A stretch of DNA of 7,771 nucleotides, from NCBI GenBank assembly GCA_030690925.1, contig JAUYFO010000054.1, positions 1 to 7,771 of the forward strand. The letters are read 5' to 3'. Shown piece after piece: positions 5,647 to 7,771 of this stretch; position 1 is the stretch's first letter, and every line of letters starts with the position of its first letter. The notes below the pieces were generated by a model that was not told where the DNA came from, ran no database searches, and worked only from the letters and a program-made list of their open reading frames with translations. Source of the DNA: Candidatus Moraniibacteriota bacterium. GTDB lineage: Bacteria; Patescibacteriota; Minisyncoccia; Moranbacterales; UBA1568. The translations under genes and the position numbers were made by a program.

Positions 5647-7771
5647 TTAGAGCAAGGTAAATGCAGCCACACTATCCCCTGGCTGGGGCTTCATCACTCG
5701 TACACCCTGAGTTACCCGACCCAAAAGCGGCACACTCTTGAATGGAATACGGATAATGGTGCCCTTGGACGAGGTGAGAATCAGGTCGTCTTCGATATTA
5801 GCCATTGAGACCACTTTGGCTCCAATCAACTTACCGGTCTTTGGTGTCACCTTCATAGTCTTGATACCAGACCCCCCACGCTTCTGCACTTTGTAGGACT
5901 TGAGAGCACTTCGTTTGCCATAGCCGTTCTGCGACAGAATCAAGAGTTCCAGATCCTTATCACCCTTCAGCACCACATCCATACCAACCAAAACATCTTC
6001 ATTTTTTAATTTCATCCCCCGCACGCCAGCGGCACTACGTCCCATCGGACGCACATCAGATTCCTTGAAACGAATAGCTTGGCCATCGTTGGTAGTCAGC
6101 ATCACTTCATCACTACCCGTCGTGGCAGATACCCAACACAACGTATCGCCCTTCTCTAGGTTGATAACAATGAGTCCGCTGCGGCGCACGTTCTCCAAAT
6201 CTTCTAATTTGGTTTTCTTAATGGTCCCCTTTTCAGTGGCCATGAACAAATACTTATAATCGCTCCCCTTATTGAGAGCCACAATAGCCGTAATTTTTTC
6301 TTCGGAAGAAAGCTGCAAGAAATTGACAATGGCCTGACCCTTAGACGTCCGAGACGACTCAGGGATCTCGTAGGCCTTGGTCTGAAATACTTTTCCAGAG
6401 TCGGTGAAGAACATCAGATTATCATGGGTATCAATCAGGAGCACCTTGGCAATCTTGTCCTCCTCCTTGGTAGTCGCTCCAATCACTCCCTTACCCCCGC
6501 GTTTCTGAACTCGGTAGACACCGGGATTCATGCGCTTGATGTAGCCGTCCTCAGTGAGGGTGATAATCGCCTCTTCGTTGGGAATCAAATCTTCCTGACG
6601 AAACTCGGTGACGCCCATTTTCATAACCCTCGTCCGGCGCTCGTCACCAAATGTTTCTTTCACGGTAATAAGTTCACTTTTCACTAGAGCCAATATTTTT
6701 TTGCGATGCTTCAAAAGGTCTTCAAGAAAGGTAATCAACTTGTATTTCTCAATCAGCTCATCCTCGATTTTCTTCCGTTCCAATCCGGCCAGCGTCTGCA
6801 AACGCATTTCCAAAATAGCTGTCGCCTGAAGATCGGACAGTTTAAATTTCTTCATTAAGTTGGCATGGGCCTCCTCCTTAGTCGGCGACTTGCGAATCGT
6901 TTCAATGACCGCATCGATATGGTCGAGGGCGATCTTCAGTCCTTCCAAAATATGAGCTCGGTCCTTTGCCTTCTTCAGGTCATATTCCGTCCGTCGCACT
7001 ACCACAATTTCTCGATGTTTGATGTAGTGTTCCAAAATAGCCTTCAGTGTCAGTACCTGCGGATCTACCCCATCTACCAACGCCAACATATTAACGTTGA
7101 AATTCTTCTGCAGATCCGTCATCTGGTAGAGCTGGTTAAGCACTTTCTGTGGAAAGGCTTCTTTCTTCAAGTCCACCACCACCCGCACACCATCTTTGTC
7201 GGACTCATCACGCAGGTCTTTGATACCCGGTAATTTATTTTCTTTATACAACTCAGCAATCTTCATGATAAGCGACGCTTTGTTGGTCGCATAGGTCATC
7301 TCGGTCACAATAATCTGGAATTGCCCTGATTTGTTTTCAACAATTTCTGCTTTGGCTCGGGCCATAATCGGTCCTTTACCGGTAGCGTAGGCCTCCCGAA
7401 TATCCTTGGTATTATAAATAATCCCGCCCGTCGGGAAGTCTGGTCCCTTGATAAATTCCATCAGATCATCGACCGTCGCCTCTGGATGATCAATCAGGTG
7501 GCAGATGCCAGCCACCAATTCATTCAAATTGTGCGGTGGGATATTGGTGGCCATACCAACTGCGATACCCACCGTGCCATTAAGCAAAAGTTGTGGCAAC
7601 TTAGCTGGCAAGACTAGTGGTTCTTCGTGCACCCCATCGAAGTTCGGAATGAAGTCCACCGTGTTCTTATCGATATCCACCAGCATTTCTTCGGCGATGG
7701 CTTTCAGTTTAGCCTCGGTATAGCGATAAGCGGCAGCACTGTCACCGTCCATAGAACCGAAGTTCCCCTGG
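5647..7771 (-). CDS. gyrA: DNA gyrase subunit A, 5' end cut by the window edge
   Basis: This is the breakage-reunion subunit of DNA gyrase, which with GyrB introduces negative supercoils into DNA in the cytoplasm. The visible part is 707 residues. Reading continues in frame to the window edge with QGNFGS before the ATG at 7752, so that ATG is internal; about 105 N-terminal residues, including most of the quinolone-resistance region, lie outside. The catalytic tyrosine is in YRYTEAKL (second Tyr, visible residue 17, matching E. coli Tyr122). IPPHNL, PDFPTGG and EMRLQTLAGLE follow in the winged-helix, tower and coiled-coil parts. The C-terminal DNA-wrapping beta-propeller begins near visible residue 390 and carries the GyrA box QKRGGKG (422-428), which separates GyrA from ParC. 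A second, degenerate box, QKRGGSG, lies at 629-635, as in many GyrAs. There is no acidic tail; it ends DSVAAFTLL and TAA. ispG follows after 23 bases, so the two are probably co-transcribed. Confidence 0.97.
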   Translation of the reverse strand, partial: QGNFGSMDGDSAAAYRYTEAKLKAIAEEMLVDIDKNTVDFIPNFDGVHEEPLVLPAKLPQLLLNGTVGIAVGMATNIPPHNLNELVAGICHLIDHPEATVDDLMEFIKGPDFPTGGIIYNTKDIREAYATGKGPIMARAKAEIVENKSGQFQIIVTEMTYATNKASLIMKIAELYKENKLPGIKDLRDESDKDGVRVVVDLKKEAFPQKVLNQLYQMTDLQKNFNVNMLALVDGVDPQVLTLKAILEHYIKHREIVVVRRTEYDLKKAKDRAHILEGLKIALDHIDAVIETIRKSPTKEEAHANLMKKFKLSDLQATAILEMRLQTLAGLERKKIEDELIEKYKLITFLEDLLKHRKKILALVKSELITVKETFGDERRTRVMKMGVTEFRQEDLIPNEEAIITLTEDGYIKRMNPGVYRVQKRGGKGVIGATTKEEDKIAKVLLIDTHDNLMFFTDSGKVFQTKAYEIPESSRTSKGQAIVNFLQLSSEEKITAIVALNKGSDYKYLFMATEKGTIKKTKLEDLENVRRSGLIVINLEKGDTLCWVSATTGSDEVMLTTNDGQAIRFKESDVRPMGRSAAGVRGMKLKNEDVLVGMDVVLKGDKDLELLILSQNGYGKRSALKSYKVQKRGGSGIKTMKVTPKTGKLIGAKVVSMANIEDDLILTSSKGTIIRIPFKSVPLLGRVTQGVRVMKPQPGDSVAAFTLL

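Noticed and set aside
6100..7150. Second GyrA-box-like QKRGGSG as evidence of a fused or duplicated propeller
   Set aside because: A degenerate second box in a later blade is, as I recall, common in GyrAs of other bacteria, and the C-terminal domain has a normal length.
7745..7752. ATG at 7752 as the true start of gyrA
   Set aside because: In-frame codons upstream encode QGNFGS, the conserved lead-in to the DGDSAAA motif, so the gene continues beyond the window.

Overview
The window holds six genes, all on the minus strand, so transcription runs from right to left: gyrA (5' end cut by the window edge), ispG, rpsO, a NYN-domain protein, pnp, and a single-pass membrane protein of unknown function. 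Five are housekeeping or RNA-metabolism genes. There is no mobile element, CRISPR array, tRNA, rRNA or obvious accessory island. The longest stretch without a gene is 196 bases (3301-3496).

The organism is a bacterium using the standard stop codons (TAA, TAG and TGA all end genes here). The compact layout, the NYN protein between rpsO and pnp, an S15 lacking the usual Arg-Arg tail, and a proline-rich single-pass protein whose C-terminal pattern recalls hypothetical proteins of Parcubacteria-type genomes suggest Patescibacteria (CPR). This is a judgement from gene content and remembered sequences, with moderate confidence.

Layout in transcription order: gyrA (7771 to 5647) is followed after 23 bases by ispG (5623 to 4439), probably on one transcript. 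A 115-base gap with two hairpins leads to rpsO, which ends inside an intrinsic terminator. The NYN gene follows and has its own strong terminator (3446-3475). Just beyond lies a good promoter candidate for pnp (perfect TTGACA) and a leader that can fold into a long hairpin ending 11 bases before the pnp start. pnp is followed by another strong terminator, whose T-tract ends 13 bases before the start of the membrane-protein gene.

Functionally, rpsO-NYN-pnp looks like an RNA-metabolism block: a ribosomal protein, a putative RNA endonuclease of the PIN-like fold, and the 3'-5' exonuclease PNPase. The hairpins and terminators suggest each gene is controlled separately. The most interesting observations are the structured pnp leader, an IspG that reads like the long plant/Chlamydia/Bacteroidetes type but lacks its middle domain, the NYN gene inserted in the classic rpsO-pnp pair, and the terminator placed against the start of the last gene. 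I found no clear evidence of a wholly new multi-gene system.
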